Source: Roseivirga sp. (GTDB lineage Bacteria > Bacteroidota > Bacteroidia > Cytophagales > Cyclobacteriaceae). Taken from it: DNA of 64,000 bases. Each line of letters begins with the position of its first letter. Positions within the stretch are counted from its first letter, which is position 1. The DNA lies in contig JAAWWF010000016.1 of assembly GCA_021404565.1 (NCBI GenBank), positions 124,001 through 188,000 of the forward strand, in the 5' to 3' direction. The notes below the pieces were generated by a model. It made no database searches and was not told where the DNA came from. It saw only the letters and a list, made by a program, of their open reading frames with translations. Positions 51,655-60,539 of this stretch are shown piece after piece. The translations under genes and the position numbers were made by a program.

Positions 51655-52584
51655 CTATTTAGAAACGGAGGCCAGCAAATACAAAACGGCCATTCTGACG
51701 GCTACTCCGTTTTCCACTTGATCCAGTATAATGGCATGATCTGAGTCAGCTACATCACTGTTAATCTCAACTCCCCTGTTAATGGGGCCCGGATGCATAA
51801 TAGTGATCTCCTTATTAAGCGAATCCAGCAGTGCTTTGTTCACTCCGTAGTAAAGAGAATATTCTCTTAATGAGGGAAAATACTTTATTTGTTGCCTTTC
51901 GAGCTGAATTCGCAGGATATTCGCCACATCACACCATTCGAGAGCTTTCCTCACATCGAGTTCTACTTTGACTCCCAGACTCTGAATATGCTTTGGCAAA
52001 AGTGTGATAGGTCCACAAACCATTACCTCTGCCCCAAGCTTCTGCAAGGCAAAAATATTGGAGAGCGCTACACGGGAATGGAGAATGTCTCCGATAATGG
52101 CAACTTTCTTTCCCCCGACCTCACCTAGTCTTTCACGAATTGAGTAGGTATCCAGTAAGGCCTGTGTAGGGTGCTCATGGGTACCATCTCCGGCATTGAC
52201 AATGTTGGCTTCGATATGCCTCGATAGAAAGTGGGGAGCACCCGGACTGGCATGCCTCATCACGATCATGTCTACCTTCATAGACAAAATGTTGTTGACA
52301 GTATCGAGCAGGGTTTCGCCCTTTTTCACAGAGCTGTTACTGGAAGAAAAATTGATTACATCAGCTGAAAGTCTCTTTTCTGCCAGCTCAAAAGAGAGCT
52401 TGGTACGCGTAGAATTCTCGAAGAAGACATTGGCAATGGTAATGTCTCTCAGAGAAGGCACCTTCTTAATGGGCCGGTTGATAACATCCTTGAATTCATC
52501 AGCAGTCTTAAAAATAAGCTCGATATCCTCCAGAGTAAGGTTCTCAATTCCAAGCAGGTGTTTCGTACTTAACTGCTGACTCAT
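51655..52584 (-). CDS. pyrB: Aspartate carbamoyltransferase catalytic chain
   Basis: Makes N-carbamoyl-aspartate, the committed step of pyrimidine synthesis. The 309-residue protein has [13 protein letters not shown] with the carbamoyl phosphate site Ser58-Thr59-Arg60-Thr61, [22 protein letters not shown], and [12 protein letters not shown]. It overlaps pyrR by 4 bp. No pyrI is adjacent, consistent with a PyrI-free enzyme coupled to PyrR. Confidence 0.95.
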   Translation of the reverse strand: [309 protein letters not shown]

Positions 52585-53126
52585 TCTTCTGTATTAATTA
52601 ACCAAATTGTGTCTTCTTCTACTCCCGCTCCCTTCCATTCAACAAGCACTCTTTGAGAGTCGATGGTATTGACTTGTTTGCCAATATAATCAGGCTTAAT
52701 AGGTACATGGTGAGCATACTTTCTCTCTATCAATGCCAATAGCTCCACTTTGGCAGGTCTGCCAAAGGCGGTCATGGCGTCCAGAGATGCCCTTACCGAA
52801 CGCCCCGTATAAAATACATCATCCACCAGGATTACGTCCTTCCCCTCAACCAAAAAGTCTATGCGCGTTTCGTTTGCCCTTACCGGGGAGTCCCTTCTTC
52901 TGAAATCATCTCTGAAAAATGTCGAATCCAGGTACCCCAAGTCTACCTTCACTTTGGTAAATTCTTCAAGGCGTGCTCTTATGCGTTCGGCCAGATAAAT
53001 GCCTCGTGGCTGAAGCCCCAGAATAACGGTATTTTCGAAATTTTCGTGATTTTCTATCAGTTCCTGACAGAGTCGGCTAATGGTAATTGCCAGTTGTGGT
53101 TGGCCTAGTAGAAGTCTGCGTTCCAT
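52581..53126 (-). CDS. pyrR: PyrR, pyrimidine operon regulator/uracil phosphoribosyltransferase-like
   Basis: A 181-residue type I phosphoribosyltransferase with the PRPP loop VILVDDVFYTGRSV at 98-111 and the PyrR hallmarks ILGLQPRGIYLAERI and LGYLDSTFFRDDFRRRD. In Bacillus PyrR binds pyr mRNA and causes attenuation and also has weak UPRTase activity. The gene precedes pyrB with overlap. No attenuator structure was obvious in the short gap upstream of pyrR. Confidence 0.92.
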   Translation of the reverse strand: MERRLLLGQPQLAITISRLCQELIENHENFENTVILGLQPRGIYLAERIRARLEEFTKVKVDLGYLDSTFFRDDFRRRDSPVRANETRIDFLVEGKDVILVDDVFYTGRSVRASLDAMTAFGRPAKVELLALIERKYAHHVPIKPDYIGKQVNTIDSQRVLVEWKGAGVEEDTIWLINTEE

Positions 53127-53178
53127 CTAGGTTACAAATATAGCAAAAGGGAATAGACATAGAACCAACAGCGGATTT

Positions 53179-54741
53179 TTAATCTATGCGAGATGCGACA
53201 GGTGCGTTGGTTGCCGAAACCTTATTGATGAAGAAAACCTTACGGAGTGGCTCAGATTTGTCAGAAGAGCGTACATGCTGAATACCGTACACAAGGTAAT
53301 GATTGTCGTACCAACGAACAGTCCCCAAACTCTCATCTTTTTCGAGCCTTAACTCATCGGTTTCGTCCATTAACTCCAAACTGGTGGTCAGCATTTCCGA
53401 TTCACCAGCCTCATCCAATATCTTCATGAACAGTTCTTTGTCATGATAGTAGATATAGGCAGCCCTTTCGCCCAGCCACTGGAAGCTTCCAAACTCATTC
53501 ATACCTCCAGTGATGTTCTCATCAATCTCCATATAGTTATCCCATTGAATTTCTCCCTGCTGATTAAGTACCAGGGTGTAAGCGTGGGTAACATCACTTT
53601 CCTGAACCTGCGTTGTATTACTCTGCCATTGGTCGTAGGAGTTATAAAGGTTATTGAAATTGTTGTATGAGTTCAATCGACCATATTGGTTGAGTCTGCC
53701 AACGTTGTTGTCTTGTGTATAGGTTTTGAAAAACTCCCCGGTAAAAACCAGCTTCCCATCCTTCTCTATCAGCTCTCTCATCATAGCGCTGGCTTTGTAG
53801 CGAAGCTCTTTACCTTCCTTTTTCATGTTGAGGGCCTTTGCTTTTTGCTTATTGGCTCTTTTCTCACCCAGATAATCGAGAAACCTCGGAAGTTCACCAA
53901 AGTTGTAAAAGTTCATGGTTTGAGTGCCGGTACGGTCTACATAGTTGACATAGAGACCGCTCACAGCATAATTACTCTTATACCCGTACATGCCCACCAC
54001 CACTTGTGAAATATCATTGATAGAGGAAGACACACCATTGATCAATTCATAGTCTGGCCTGGTATGTATGGTGTAGTCTCGCAGCGGATTGCCTTCGTAG
54101 TCATAGGTATTGACCACAATGGCCCTGTCCTTGTTCTCGTCCTTAATACTGGCAAGTACATTAAAGCTAATACTGTCTTTGTTGATCTTGACCTCCAGCA
54201 GGTCAGAATCGTTCTGATAAACATTTTGCAGGGTCCGCACCTTATTCTGGATAAGATCATAGGCGAAAACTACCGGCCTTTCTTCGAAATAACCTCCGAT
54301 GATGGCCGTATTCTTCACTACTTCAAACTCGGTAATATTCAGCTCGGCAAGCTCTTTTGAATCGAATTCTTTGAGCTCTTTCTTTTGTGTATCTACCCGG
54401 AGCACCTTGACTGAATGCTGATGTGTATTTTGCAAAAGCAGGTAGCTGCGTTTTTCAGCATAGAAGTATCCTTTGACAAAAAAGCGGGTCGGGATATCCA
54501 ATGTGTCTGACCACACCCTTTTAAGCTCAGTATCCAAATGACTTAGAAATAATGGGTATTTTTTCGAAGAGCCATCATAGTCTGCCTGCACTAATAATAC
54601 TCCCTGTTCATCATTGGATATGACGAGGTAATTATCCTTTAGCCAATTATGCTTCTGCTCATAGCGCTCTCCAAATTCTACCTGTGCCTGTGCGAGACAT
54701 GACAATATTATTCCGAGTAATACCAGAGCGGGCTTTTTCAT
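53179..54741 (-). CDS. Exported protein of unknown function
   Basis: A 520-residue protein with a signal peptide ending SCLAQA (residues 1-19). The rest is beta-rich with repeated strand patterns of the kind seen in WD-like folds (YLVISNDEQGVLLVQADYDG, RSYLLLQNTHQHSVKVLRVD), and a Asn/Tyr-rich low-complexity segment near residues 350-375 (QYGRLNSYNNFNNLY). No enzyme motif. Its ATG directly follows the TAA of the EVE-domain gene, so the two form an operon. Secreted or surface location is likely. Confidence 0.65.
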   Translation of the reverse strand: MKKPALVLLGIILSCLAQAQVEFGERYEQKHNWLKDNYLVISNDEQGVLLVQADYDGSSKKYPLFLSHLDTELKRVWSDTLDIPTRFFVKGYFYAEKRSYLLLQNTHQHSVKVLRVDTQKKELKEFDSKELAELNITEFEVVKNTAIIGGYFEERPVVFAYDLIQNKVRTLQNVYQNDSDLLEVKINKDSISFNVLASIKDENKDRAIVVNTYDYEGNPLRDYTIHTRPDYELINGVSSSINDISQVVVGMYGYKSNYAVSGLYVNYVDRTGTQTMNFYNFGELPRFLDYLGEKRANKQKAKALNMKKEGKELRYKASAMMRELIEKDGKLVFTGEFFKTYTQDNNVGRLNQYGRLNSYNNFNNLYNSYDQWQSNTTQVQESDVTHAYTLVLNQQGEIQWDNYMEIDENITGGMNEFGSFQWLGERAAYIYYHDKELFMKILDEAGESEMLTTSLELMDETDELRLEKDESLGTVRWYDNHYLVYGIQHVRSSDKSEPLRKVFFINKVSATNAPVASRID

Positions 54742-55149
54742 CTAATTAGAGGCTAGTTCCATGATAATATCGTACTCTTCTTTTTTTACGGGTTGTACTG
54801 ACAAACGGGCAATTTTGATCAAGATCATTTCTGCCAGCCGCTCGTCAGCCTTCACCTCGGCCAGGGTTACGGGTCGTTTCAATTTCTCTTTCGGTACCAG
54901 ATCTACCACAACCCATCGGTCATCATCAGTGGTAGGGTCCTGGTAATATTCTCTCACACATTCCGCCACCCCGACAATCGATTTTTCATTCACACTGTGA
55001 TAGAATAACGCCAAATCACCCACTTTCATATTCTTCATATGTTTGCGGGCAGCGTAGTTCCTTACCCCATCCCAGTGGTCTCTTCCGAGTTTCACAAAAT
55101 CATCCCATGAGTAAGTGTTAGGTTCAGATTTGATTAACCAATAGTTCAT
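54742..55149 (-). CDS. EVE domain protein
   Basis: A 135-residue protein of the EVE/PUA-like fold. MNYWLIKSEPNTYSWDDFV at the N-terminus, WDGVRNYAARKHMKNMKVGDLALFYHS, and VGVAECVREYYQDPT are standard. EVE domains bind modified bases in DNA or RNA. It is followed without a gap by a secreted protein gene. Confidence 0.92.
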   Translation of the reverse strand: MNYWLIKSEPNTYSWDDFVKLGRDHWDGVRNYAARKHMKNMKVGDLALFYHSVNEKSIVGVAECVREYYQDPTTDDDRWVVVDLVPKEKLKRPVTLAEVKADERLAEMILIKIARLSVQPVKKEEYDIIMELASN

Positions 55150-55246
55150 AAAGACTGAATTTTGAGTTAGCTTTCCAGTGAAATTAGGAATGTTCCCTGA
55201 TTAAAAAAAGGAGGTTCCTACCCTATTTAAGCATAATTCGCAGGCC

Positions 55247-56959
55247 TTGGACAACAAGACAATACTTAAACAACTGAAACTACAGGCAGCACTTATGGAG
55301 CTGCATGAGGAAAACGCATTTAAGATCAGAGGATACCAAAATGCCATCTATAATTTGGATAAGTCTGATATTTCTCTCGGAGCATTATCCCTGAAAGAGC
55401 TGGAAGGACTGGATGGAGTAGGCAAAAGCATAGCAGCGACAATCAACGAAATCAACCTGACAGGCTCCTCAGAAGCACTCTCTCAGTATCTGGACGAGAC
55501 CCCCCAGGGTATTGTAGAGTTGCTGGACATTAAAGGCATTGGCCCTAAAAAGATCAAAGTACTCTGGAAAGAACTGGGCATAGAAAGCGGACATGAACTG
55601 AAAGAAGCCGCCAACTCAGGACTCGTGGCTAAATTAAAGGGATTTGGAGAAAAGACACAGACCACGCTGCTAAAGGCCCTTGAGTTTATGGAGGCCAATG
55701 CCAATAAGCTGCACTATGCTGAAGCAGAAAAACTAAGCCAGGAAATTATTGAAGTACTTGAAAAGCTGTTTCCCGGACAAAAAATATCAGAAACAGGTGA
55801 GCTGCGCAGGCAGATGGAAATAATTGATACTGTTTCACTCCTGCTCGCTTCGGCAGATTTTGATGCAGCTGAAGAGGTATTGGATGGCTCAGAAGACTTT
55901 GATCAGGACCTCAAAACATCGGGGCCTGTTACCTGGAGGGGGAGTTTCAGAGAATCGAAAGTGCCCATACTCATTAATTTCTGTGAACCAGACAGGTTTG
56001 TGGAAACGCTCTTCAGCAGTACAGGAAGCATTGCTCACCTTAGTGCCAAGGTAAGCGAGAAAGACAGTCTGAAAAACCTGGCGATTGGCGGAAGCTTTGA
56101 GAACGAAGAAGCCATATACGCAGCGGCAGGTATGGACTATGTGTTACCGGAGCTGAGAGAGGGAACTTTTGAATTGGAAGCAGCCAAAAACAAGTCGCTA
56201 CCTGTTTTGGCCGAAATGAGCGACCTTAAGGGCATTCTACACAACCACTCTACCTACAGCGATGGAAAGCATACGTTAAGACAAATGGCCGAGTACTGTA
56301 AGGAATTAGGCTACGAATATCTGGGCATTTGCGATCATAGCAAATCGGCTTTTTACGCCAACGGGCTGGACGAAGACAGACTGGTAGAACAACATGCCGA
56401 AATTGATAAACTCAATGAGGAACTCGCACCATTTAAAATATTCAAGGGCATAGAGTCGGATATTTTGTATGACGGAAAACTTGACTACGATGACGATGTC
56501 TTAGCGAGCTTTGATTTTATAGTCTCCTCAGTTCATTCAGTACTTAATATGAACAGGCAGAAGGCCACCCAACGCCTGCTCACAGCCATAGAGAATCCTT
56601 ATACTACCATTCTGGGCCACCCAACCGGCAGACTGCTGCTGAGAAGAGCCGGCTACCCGATTGACCATAAAGCCGTGATTGATCACTGTGCCAAACATGG
56701 TGTGATCATTGAGATCAACGCCAACCCCTGGAGGCTGGATCTCGACTGGCGATGGGTGAGATACGCTATAGATCAGGGGGTTAAACTTTCTATCAATCCA
56801 GACGCTCACGAAATGAATGGTTATCATCATATGAAATATGGTTTATTGGCTGGTAGAAAGGGGGGGCTCACAGCCAACATGACCTTTAATGCCATGGGTA
56901 AAGACGCGCTGGCAAGCTTTTTCGAAGCGCGCAAGGAGAAAGCAGCGGCCCATGCCTGA
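55247..56959 (+). CDS. PolX-like protein: degenerate polymerase domain with intact PHP phosphoesterase
   Basis: A 570-residue protein. Residues 1-150 are helix-hairpin-helix DNA-binding modules (GLDGVGKSIAATINEI, IKGIGPKKIKVLWKEL). The polymerase palm that follows lacks its catalytic aspartates: where active PolX has the DxD pair, this one has Thr195 and Ser197, and the third Asp is replaced by Leu. The C-terminal PHP domain is complete: His332, His334, Asp339, His364, His430, His458, Asp519 and His521. So it should be a nuclease or phosphoesterase in DNA repair without polymerase activity. The start is TTG at 55247; no ATG exists in the open frame upstream. Confidence 0.88.
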   Translation: MDNKTILKQLKLQAALMELHEENAFKIRGYQNAIYNLDKSDISLGALSLKELEGLDGVGKSIAATINEINLTGSSEALSQYLDETPQGIVELLDIKGIGPKKIKVLWKELGIESGHELKEAANSGLVAKLKGFGEKTQTTLLKALEFMEANANKLHYAEAEKLSQEIIEVLEKLFPGQKISETGELRRQMEIIDTVSLLLASADFDAAEEVLDGSEDFDQDLKTSGPVTWRGSFRESKVPILINFCEPDRFVETLFSSTGSIAHLSAKVSEKDSLKNLAIGGSFENEEAIYAAAGMDYVLPELREGTFELEAAKNKSLPVLAEMSDLKGILHNHSTYSDGKHTLRQMAEYCKELGYEYLGICDHSKSAFYANGLDEDRLVEQHAEIDKLNEELAPFKIFKGIESDILYDGKLDYDDDVLASFDFIVSSVHSVLNMNRQKATQRLLTAIENPYTTILGHPTGRLLLRRAGYPIDHKAVIDHCAKHGVIIEINANPWRLDLDWRWVRYAIDQGVKLSINPDAHEMNGYHHMKYGLLAGRKGGLTANMTFNAMGKDALASFFEARKEKAAAHA

Positions 56960-57965
56960 AAAAGTACTGATTATCCGCTTCTCCTCTATAGGAGACATCG
57001 TGTTGACAACCCCGGTTATCAGGGCCCTAAAAACACAGTTGGACAATTCAGAGGTACATTTTTGCACCAAAAAACAGTATGCTTCTTTGCTGGAGGCAAA
57101 CCCTTACATAGACAAACTCCACTTGCTGGATGATGACCTTTCAGCCCTGGCCGACTCACTACAGCAAGAAGGCTTTGACTATGTAGTAGACCTGCACAAT
57201 AACCTGAGGACCAAAAGGCTCAAAGCGAAGCTTAAAAAGCCCTCGGCAGTATTTCCCAAGCTCAATTGGGAAAAGTGGCTGATCGTCAACTTTAAGATCA
57301 ACAAACTACCTAACATCCACATCGTAGACAGGTATTTTGAAGCTGCCGCAGAGTTGGGCATCAAAAAAGATACACTGGGCCTTGACTATTTTATTCCTGA
57401 AAAGGACGAGGTCGAGGATAACTGGCTACCTGATACACATCAGAAAGATTTTGTAGCCTTCGCCATTGGTGGAGCTCATGAGACTAAAAAGCTGACGCTG
57501 GACCGCATGATTGAGCTTTGCGACAAAATCAATAAGCCCATTGTATTACTTGGTGGTAAAGAGGATGTTGAAAATGGTGAAAAAATTGAAGCTTTCTTCA
57601 ATGCCGAAGATGACTCTCAAGAACTGAAGGAGTCGCTGGACCAGTTAGGGAAAAAGGCCCAAATCTACAATGGCTGTGGCAAATTCAATGTAAACCAATC
57701 TGCCTCCATTGTAAAGCGGGCCTCCTATGTTTTTACTCATGACACTGGCATGATGCACATAGCTGCAGCACTGAAAAAAAACATCTTTTCTATTTGGGGT
57801 AATACCATACCTGAATTTGGCATGTACCCCTACCAGACAAAGTTCACGATACTTGAGAATAAAAAACTGAGCTGCAGGCCTTGCTCCAAAATTGGCTATG
57901 ATAAGTGTCCCAAGGGGCATTTTAAATGTATGAATGATATCATTTTTGACTTCTGGCTTCCATGA
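56952..57965 (+). CDS. Glycosyltransferase family 9 (heptosyltransferase-like)
   Basis: A 337-residue enzyme of the ADP-heptose:LPS transferase superfamily. LIIRFSSIGDIVLTTPVIRALK at the N-terminus, YDYVVDLHNNLRTKR-like region, FVAFAIGGAHETKKL, and FTHDTGMMHIAAALKKNIFSIWG carry the signature. The C-terminal CRPCSKIGYDKCPKGHFKCM resembles the Cys-containing ends of many members. The ATG at 56952 overlaps the PolX-like stop by 8 bp; the longer frame to 56889 lies inside it. Confidence 0.88.
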   Translation: MPEKVLIIRFSSIGDIVLTTPVIRALKTQLDNSEVHFCTKKQYASLLEANPYIDKLHLLDDDLSALADSLQQEGFDYVVDLHNNLRTKRLKAKLKKPSAVFPKLNWEKWLIVNFKINKLPNIHIVDRYFEAAAELGIKKDTLGLDYFIPEKDEVEDNWLPDTHQKDFVAFAIGGAHETKKLTLDRMIELCDKINKPIVLLGGKEDVENGEKIEAFFNAEDDSQELKESLDQLGKKAQIYNGCGKFNVNQSASIVKRASYVFTHDTGMMHIAAALKKNIFSIWGNTIPEFGMYPYQTKFTILENKKLSCRPCSKIGYDKCPKGHFKCMNDIIFDFWLP

Positions 57966-58231
57966 ACACCAAGCGTATCCACCTCAGCTCACTTGTACTT
58001 ACAGCTACCTCTTTTCTATTCGAATTGGGGATTAATCAGGGTTGGGTAGAATCCGAATATCAGAATATTGTTTTCGGTATTTCACTCGGGCTAATGCTGG
58101 TGGCGCTGGGCATGAATGTAAAGGTGGTCCGCAGTATGAACACCCCTACTAAAGAAAAACAGAAAAGCCAGCTGATTATGCTGGCCGTATCTGTCTATGC
58201 ATTTTTAGTATATGGGCTTGAGCTCATTTAG
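57962..58231 (+). CDS. Small membrane protein
   Basis: An 89-residue protein with three probable membrane segments (about 9-25, 36-54 and 70-88). It overlaps the GT9 gene by 4 bp (ATGA) and its stop lies 9 bp from the convergent M23-like gene. I recognise no family. Confidence 0.6.
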   Translation: MNTKRIHLSSLVLTATSFLFELGINQGWVESEYQNIVFGISLGLMLVALGMNVKVVRSMNTPTKEKQKSQLIMLAVSVYAFLVYGLELI

Positions 58232-58239
58232 GTAATAGT

Positions 58240-59175
58240 TTACTTCTTTTTCTTCTTACCCTTTTTCTTAAGCTCACGCTTCGTCCACTCTTGTATAATT
58301 AAGGCTTCGGTATGCAAGCTCGTGTAAGCTTCTCCATCGTCCAGTTGAATATTGCCCTTGCTCTCAGTCGCAAATGAGGGTTTTATATAGACCCAGCTAT
58401 ATCTCGTCCCTTCATTTTTACTCTTGTCAAAGCTCAGGTAGTAAATCATCAATCGCACATGAGTGCCTGCCGTATAGTTCTCTCCACCTGCCAGGGCAAT
58501 TGCATCACCAGCCTCTACCTCAGCTCCAACTTCAACCATGAAGCTGTTATTTTTAAGCACCGAGTATCGGGCCAGACTATTGTCGCGATGTCTGATCAAA
58601 ATGCTATTACTGTTTTTAGAATAAGACAGGTTCCTATCTGAACTTCCTCCTCCATTTTTAATCTCCACTACCGTACCTCTCCTGGCTGCAAATACTTTAT
58701 CGCCATCGTTCATTTTAAAACCAACGGCATAAAAATCAGCAGGAGCCTTCTCATCTCCATAAGTATCCTTAAGGTTTTGTAATCCCAGGGTTTTTACTGT
58801 ATCCCCCGATTTGACAGGGATCAGATAGGCCACATCCTCTTTGATTTTCGGATTGGCAAAGCCTTCATAAGAAGTCCAGCGATAGTCCCAGTCTCCCTGA
58901 TCAATTAAGCCATCAGGAATCAGCTTAAATAATCGCTTTTTGCCTAAACCAACATTTCCTTCGTAGGGCAGCTGACAGTCACATCGCAGGCTCATCAATT
59001 TGGTCATCGTAAGCACTATGTGGTAGTTTCTGGAGGAATTGTTCTGCGCATAGAACACCACATTGCCATTGCTGTCTCTCTCTGAAGTAATCTTAATCGG
59101 TCTTACCTGAGCAAAAGAAATTGTAGCAGAAATGAGGAGTAGAAAGAAAAATAAGTGCCTTGTTGAAAAACCCAT
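58240..59175 (-). CDS. M23-like exported protein lacking zinc ligands
   Basis: A 311-residue protein with a signal peptide (MGFSTRHLFFFLLLISATISFA). The central part matches the LytM/M23 beta-fold (KVFAARRGTVVEIKNGG, NSILIRHRDNSLARYSVLKN, VEVGAEVEAGDAIALAGGENYTAGTHVRLMIYY), but the HxxxD opening, the His of the YxHL segment and the HLH motif are missing: the latter reads HVR. It is therefore probably not a peptidase but may activate or bind like EnvC-type proteins. The C-terminus is very lysine-rich. Start at 59175 gives the signal peptide; the frame is open to 59199. Confidence 0.7.
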   Translation of the reverse strand: MGFSTRHLFFFLLLISATISFAQVRPIKITSERDSNGNVVFYAQNNSSRNYHIVLTMTKLMSLRCDCQLPYEGNVGLGKKRLFKLIPDGLIDQGDWDYRWTSYEGFANPKIKEDVAYLIPVKSGDTVKTLGLQNLKDTYGDEKAPADFYAVGFKMNDGDKVFAARRGTVVEIKNGGGSSDRNLSYSKNSNSILIRHRDNSLARYSVLKNNSFMVEVGAEVEAGDAIALAGGENYTAGTHVRLMIYYLSFDKSKNEGTRYSWVYIKPSFATESKGNIQLDDGEAYTSLHTEALIIQEWTKRELKKKGKKKKK

Positions 59176-59293
59176 ATATGCTGGCTGTAGATAAGACAAT
59201 TATAATCAATCTAAGAACATATAATGCAATATGCTCAGTGATTAAGCAAGCTAATTATCGATTCATTATATTCGCGGACCAATCAATAGATCG

Positions 59294-60454
59294 ATGACAG
59301 AGAAAGTTCTTCTGTTAGGCTCCGGTGAACTCGGCAAAAAACTGACTTTTGCCTACCAGGAGCAAGGCCGGCAAGTGATAGCCGTAGGCCATTATGCCAA
59401 TGCACCTGCCATGCAGGTAGCGGATGCTTTCGAGGTAACCGATATGACAGACGGTGCCTCTCTCGATGCTATTGTTAAAAAGCACAGCCCAGACTATATC
59501 ATACCCGAAACAGAAGAGATACACAGCGAATGCCTGAAAATATACCAGCAGCAAGGTATACAGGTGGCACCCAGTGCCAAAGCCAATGAGATGGCGACCA
59601 ACAGAAAAGCGATGAGGCACCTGGCTGATAAAGTACTTAAACTAAGAACTCCCAATTACCTATATGCTTCTAACCTGGATGAACTGATCTTTTGTGTCAA
59701 ACGCCTGGGGCTTCCCTGTGTAGTAAAATCACTCACCTCCTCTTCGGGTAATGGGCAATCGCTCATTAAAGAAAGTACGGATATAGAAGTGGCATGGAAT
59801 GCGGCTTCACGAGAAAGCCCTGAGCATAGCCGGGTAATGGTTGAGCAATACATCCCTTTCGAAAGCGAGATTACCCTGCTGACAGTAACACAGAAGGAAG
59901 GCCCAACACTTTTTTGCCCGCCAATAGGACACCGGCAGGCCCGGGGCGATTATCAGGAGAGCTGGCAACCTGATATCATCAAACCCGAGCAGCTTGATCT
60001 GGTTCAAAAAATGGCTCAAAAAATCACCTGGGCGTTAGGCGGAGCCGGATTATGGGGAGTGGAATTCTTCCTGACAAAGGACAAGGTCTATTTTTCAGAA
60101 GTCGGCCCCAGGCCTCACGATACCGGACTGGTAACCCTGGCCGGCACTCAAAACCTGAACCAGTTTCAGCTTCATGCCATGGCCACCCTGGGACTGCCCA
60201 TACCCGAAATTACACTGGAAAGGGCCGGGGCCAGTGCTGTAATCCTCACTGAATCATCAGATACCGAACCCAGTTACAGCGGACTGGACAAGGCAAAAAA
60301 GGTTCCGCAAAGCGATGTATGCATCTTTGGTAAGCCCCTGACTCGCCCCTACAGGAGAATGGGTGTAGCACTGGCACATGGCGACCTGAATGAAAATATG
60401 GAGGAGATCAGAGCACGTGCAAGACAAGTAGCCAAAACAATTCAGGTAAAGTAA
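59294..60454 (+). CDS. purT: Formate-dependent phosphoribosylglycinamide formyltransferase
   Basis: ATP-grasp enzyme of 386 residues that makes formyl-GAR from formate in purine synthesis. GSGELGKKLTFAYQEQG at the N-terminus, PETEEIHSECL, EQYIPFESEITLLTV, GLWGVEFFLTKDKVYFSEVGPRPHDTG and SYSGLDKA are the PurT signatures. The glycine-rich ATP loop reads SSSGNGQS, with Asn where E. coli PurT has Lys (SSSGKGQ), a substitution worth noting. It stands alone. Confidence 0.9.
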   Translation: MTEKVLLLGSGELGKKLTFAYQEQGRQVIAVGHYANAPAMQVADAFEVTDMTDGASLDAIVKKHSPDYIIPETEEIHSECLKIYQQQGIQVAPSAKANEMATNRKAMRHLADKVLKLRTPNYLYASNLDELIFCVKRLGLPCVVKSLTSSSGNGQSLIKESTDIEVAWNAASRESPEHSRVMVEQYIPFESEITLLTVTQKEGPTLFCPPIGHRQARGDYQESWQPDIIKPEQLDLVQKMAQKITWALGGAGLWGVEFFLTKDKVYFSEVGPRPHDTGLVTLAGTQNLNQFQLHAMATLGLPIPEITLERAGASAVILTESSDTEPSYSGLDKAKKVPQSDVCIFGKPLTRPYRRMGVALAHGDLNENMEEIRARARQVAKTIQVK

Positions 60455-60539
60455 TCCTAGGCTCAGACCGTTTATTCCTTCTACTCTCCACCCCGCTACT
60501 TCCTTACCCTCTTTTGAAAATATTCTGCTTTATTAAAAT

